This document shows, in pieces, positions 4,807 to 7,365 of a DNA stretch of 7,365 nucleotides (position 1 is the stretch's first letter; every line of letters begins with the position of its first letter). Source of the DNA: an uncultured Plesiomonas sp. (GTDB taxonomy: Bacteria > Pseudomonadota > Gammaproteobacteria > Enterobacterales > CAMTGL01); contig CAMTGL010000101.1 in NCBI GenBank assembly GCA_947071955.1, positions 1 to 7,365 on the forward strand. Direction: 5' to 3'. A program made the position numbers and the translations under genes. The notes under the pieces are model-generated. The model was given only the letters and a program-made list of their open reading frames with translations. It had not been told where the DNA came from and did not search any database.

Positions 4807-7365
4807 ACCTGTACTCCGTTTTCTAACGCCTCAGTAGAGGAGTCTTCCTCACCACTAAACAGCCGATCTAATGCCATAATCAGGGCTTTTTCAGGGCGCT
4901 GTGCATACACACCGTATTCAGGATCATGGCCATTCATCCCACGTAAAAAGAGGTAATACACACCGCCGATATGACGGTCATAATCATAATCTTTCAACCG
5001 TAGCCGTAAATAACGGTGCAATGCCAGTGTGTACAGCTGATATTGCAGATCATACCGGTGTTCAATCATGGCACGGGTCATAGCCTGTTGATGGTAATGC
5101 TCTACCGTATCCCCCAAATAATTAGATTTATAATCAAGAACATAAAATTTACCGTTATGGCTAAAGACTAAATCGATATAGCCTTTCAAAATGCCCTGTA
5201 CCTCTGAAAAGCGCAGACGATGCTCTGACTGCCGCGATAAAGCATCATAACGGCGGCACAGGGTATCTAACTTTTCCGCCTGCAATGGCGTGCTGATAGG
5301 CAAATGGAACTCCATCTCGACACAGCGAGCATGATGGGCAACCGCTGACAAGCACAATACCGGCGGTGCTGTAGACAGATCGGGTTGGCGGTCTATCACT
5401 TCACGGTGTTCAATTTCACGCATTTGTTGCGGTGCATTGAGCGGTGTAGTCAGCACTTTGTTAACCCAGTCGTGCAGCACAGGTTGCCAAGCCAGATCCA
5501 GCCCCTCCATCTCTAACAAGGTTTGTAACTGCTGTGACCATTCCTGTTGATCAGCAAAATCGAGCGTTTCAAACAGGCTGTGTAAAAACGTGCCGGGGCG
5601 TGCTCCGCGTGGAAAAGTAAAGGGCGAGAGTATCGGTTCAGCCGGTATCACCTCTTCAACAAATTCAGCAGCTTCAGCGATGCTCTCTGCACTGTTATCT
5701 GTTCCGAGTTCGGTATTCTGCACATGAGGCTCGTTTGAATATTCGGCCAAATCTGTGCTGTCTGAATGGGAAAACACGGCCTGCTCGGTATTGTCTGAAC
5801 TGGCGATACTCTCTGTATCCCTTGTATTGTCTGGGCTGCCTAGCGGTTGTAACTGCTCTCCGGCGGCATCTTGATCAAAGCGCGGCAGCCACTCGGCCAC
5901 ATCCTGATGACGGCTCAAATTTGAGTAGCTAGTCACCCACCAGTTGCGCTCTATCCGCCCCTGAAACTCACGTACCCCCAGCGTATTTGGCAGCGTTTTA
6001 GCCGGTGATAACACGCAGGTTGTGCTGGAATCGGGCGCTGTTAAGGCAATATCCTGATCTGCCAGCGCTGTACAGGCTTGTTCAAGCAGCGCCGCATCCC
6101 CAGCTTGCCCTTGTTGCAGCAGATACCCAAACGCACTCAAGTGAAGATCTGTCGCTTTATTTTTGCTATTTTCACTTTTACCGCGCCCTGCGGATAAGGG
6201 CGCAATACCAATCTGGCACTGATACACGGCGCGGGTTAGCGCGACATAAATCAGTCGCACATCTTCGGCCAGCCGCTCGCGTTCGGCATGAACTTTCGCC
6301 TCTTCCGAGCCGGTTAAATCCAGCACGGCAGACAGGCTCTCATCATGATAAAAATCGCCTTTTGCCGCCCGAAACGAGCAGGCAAACGGCAGCCAGACCA
6401 GTGGGTACTCTAGCCCTTTCGATTTGTGGATGGTGACTATCTGCACCAAATTTTGATCACTTTCCAAACGCAGTTGCGGGTCATCTCCGCCACGCTGTGG
6501 TTTGTCAATTTGCTGGGCCAGCCAGCGCAGCAACGCATGCTCACTCTCTTGCTCGGCGGCAGCTTCTTGCAACAATTCACCCAGATGCAGCAGGTTTGTC
6601 AGTCGGCGCTCACCCTCACTGCCCGCCAGCAGATTCTCGGCCAATTTACGCTGTTGAATCAACTGACGCAGCATCGGCAGTACACCGTGCTTTAACCACT
6701 TTTGTCGGTAGTCTTCAAATTCAGCAACGGCCATCTCCCAGCGCCACTCATCATGGTTGAGCAAGTCAAGATCAGCCGCCGTCAGCCCCAGCAGCGGTGT
6801 TGCCAACCCTGCACGCAACAAGCGCTCTTGCCCCGGCAGTAAACAGGCTTGCAATACCCGCAACAGATCACCCGCTTCTTGGCTGGAAAACACACTCTCT
6901 CGATTCGAGAGATACACTGAAGCCACCCCGCGAGTGCTCAATGCTTGGCGAATCAGTGCTGCTTCGCGCCCCGTGCGCACCAGAACGGCAATATCACCGG
7001 CCACCACTGGCCGCAGTTTGCCGGTTTTGCCGAGCAGCGCGCTGCCTTCAATACCCGATTGCAGCCAGTGGGTAATCGAGCTGGCACAGGCCTCGGCCAT
7101 CTGCTGCTGATAATCACCGTTATTGACCCGCTCACCACCCAGACAACAGAGCTGCATGGCTGGCTGCACTTCCCCCTGCAACATAAATTGGCGCTCTGCC
7201 GCATCAGGGGCAGCATCAACGGCTAAAAATGGGATATCCTGCTCAAACAAGAAAGGGTTCACGGCATGTGAAAAAAGTCGGTTTACCGCATTCACCATGC
7301 TACGAGATGAGCGCCAGTTAGTTTGTAGTGTATAGTGAGCGCTTACATTTCTTCGGGCTTCAATG
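4803..7365 (-). CDS. recB: Exodeoxyribonuclease V beta subunit RecB, C-terminal 853 residues (5' end outside the window)
   Basis: RecB is the 3'-5' helicase and sole nuclease of RecBCD, and also loads RecA after Chi. The frame is open to the right edge, so the first ATG at 7298 is internal; the upstream codons read IEARRNVSAHYTLQTNWRS, including helicase motif IV (TNWRS). Numbering from that internal Met, helicase motif V is VTIHKSKGLEYPLVWLP (288-304) and motif VI is LIYVALTRA (349-357). The nuclease domain is intact: H573 in GTFLHSLFE, D709 in KGYIDLVF, and D722 and K724 in LDYKSN match E. coli H956, D1067, D1080 and K1082, the metal-binding and catalytic set. QYQLYTLALHRYL (752-764) also agrees. 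The tether between helicase and nuclease (about 481-556) is enlarged by an acidic, Ser/Asn-rich insertion of roughly 67 residues, and another of about 25 lies between H573 and D709. The N-terminal Walker A is outside the window. TGA overlaps the recD ATG. Confidence 0.97.
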   Translation of the reverse strand, partial: IEARRNVSAHYTLQTNWRSSRSMVNAVNRLFSHAVNPFLFEQDIPFLAVDAAPDAAERQFMLQGEVQPAMQLCCLGGERVNNGDYQQQMAEACASSITHWLQSGIEGSALLGKTGKLRPVVAGDIAVLVRTGREAALIRQALSTRGVASVYLSNRESVFSSQEAGDLLRVLQACLLPGQERLLRAGLATPLLGLTAADLDLLNHDEWRWEMAVAEFEDYRQKWLKHGVLPMLRQLIQQRKLAENLLAGSEGERRLTNLLHLGELLQEAAAEQESEHALLRWLAQQIDKPQRGGDDPQLRLESDQNLVQIVTIHKSKGLEYPLVWLPFACSFRAAKGDFYHDESLSAVLDLTGSEEAKVHAERERLAEDVRLIYVALTRAVYQCQIGIAPLSAGRGKSENSKNKATDLHLSAFGYLLQQGQAGDAALLEQACTALADQDIALTAPDSSTTCVLSPAKTLPNTLGVREFQGRIERNWWVTSYSNLSRHQDVAEWLPRFDQDAAGEQLQPLGSPDNTRDTESIASSDNTEQAVFSHSDSTDLAEYSNEPHVQNTELGTDNSAESIAEAAEFVEEVIPAEPILSPFTFPRGARPGTFLHSLFETLDFADQQEWSQQLQTLLEMEGLDLAWQPVLHDWVNKVLTTPLNAPQQMREIEHREVIDRQPDLSTAPPVLCLSAVAHHARCVEMEFHLPISTPLQAEKLDTLCRRYDALSRQSEHRLRFSEVQGILKGYIDLVFSHNGKFYVLDYKSNYLGDTVEHYHQQAMTRAMIEHRYDLQYQLYTLALHRYLRLRLKDYDYDRHIGGVYYLFLRGMNGHDPEYGVYAQRPEKALIMALDRLFSGEEDSSTEALENGVQV

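Noticed and set aside
6005..7226. Several + strand open frames of 87 to 143 codons inside recB
   Set aside because: They are antisense shadows of recB with no family resemblance and mutually overlapping frames.
1..7365. Chi octamer GCTGGTGG on either strand
   Set aside because: Near matches (such as GCTGGTGA and CCACCAGT) were seen by eye but no exact copy; a computed search would settle it.

Overview
The window looks like a chromosomal segment of an Enterobacterales gammaproteobacterium that is not Escherichia. The marker is the tail-to-tail arrangement argA(+) / recD(-) / recB(-), which is also known from E. coli. The three proteins resemble their E. coli counterparts over their full visible length, but they diverge enough, and carry enough insertions, to suggest a lineage at some distance (Yersiniaceae or Budviciaceae are possible; this is a low-confidence guess from remembered sequences).

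Layout. Bases 1-262 hold the 3' end of a gene I do not recognise. Bases 263-541 form a regulatory region with two CRP-like dyads 33 bp apart, a sigma70-type promoter and a possible hairpin over the ribosome binding site. They lead into a 112-codon gene (542-880) for a small protein with an N-terminal membrane anchor and a four-cysteine zinc-ribbon-like motif. A good rho-independent terminator (960-998) ends that unit. Bases 999-1443 are AT- and pyrimidine-rich with no convincing gene, apart from a small perfect dyad at 1425-1440. Two ArgR boxes (1444-1482) precede argA (N-acetylglutamate synthase), which most likely starts at TTG 1509. argA ends at 2837, 17 bp inside the end of recD (2821-4806, minus). 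recD is joined to recB (4803 to the window edge, minus) by an ATGA stop/start overlap. recB is cut by the window and lacks its N-terminal part.

How the genes work together. RecB and RecD are two subunits of the RecBCD helicase-nuclease, which processes double-strand ends; their overlapping genes are almost certainly translationally coupled. ArgA catalyses the first committed step of arginine synthesis and has its own ArgR-type operator. It is functionally unrelated to recBD and only shares the 3' junction. The small zinc-ribbon gene is an independent transcription unit that looks catabolite-controlled.

Most of the window is housekeeping DNA, and I see no mobile element, CRISPR array, RNA gene or defence cassette. 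The points most worth a second look are the uncharacterised membrane/zinc-ribbon gene with its two-site CRP-like control region, the long acidic insertion in the RecB helicase-nuclease tether, the triplicated start segment of recD, and natural substitutions in ArgA at positions linked to arginine feedback.
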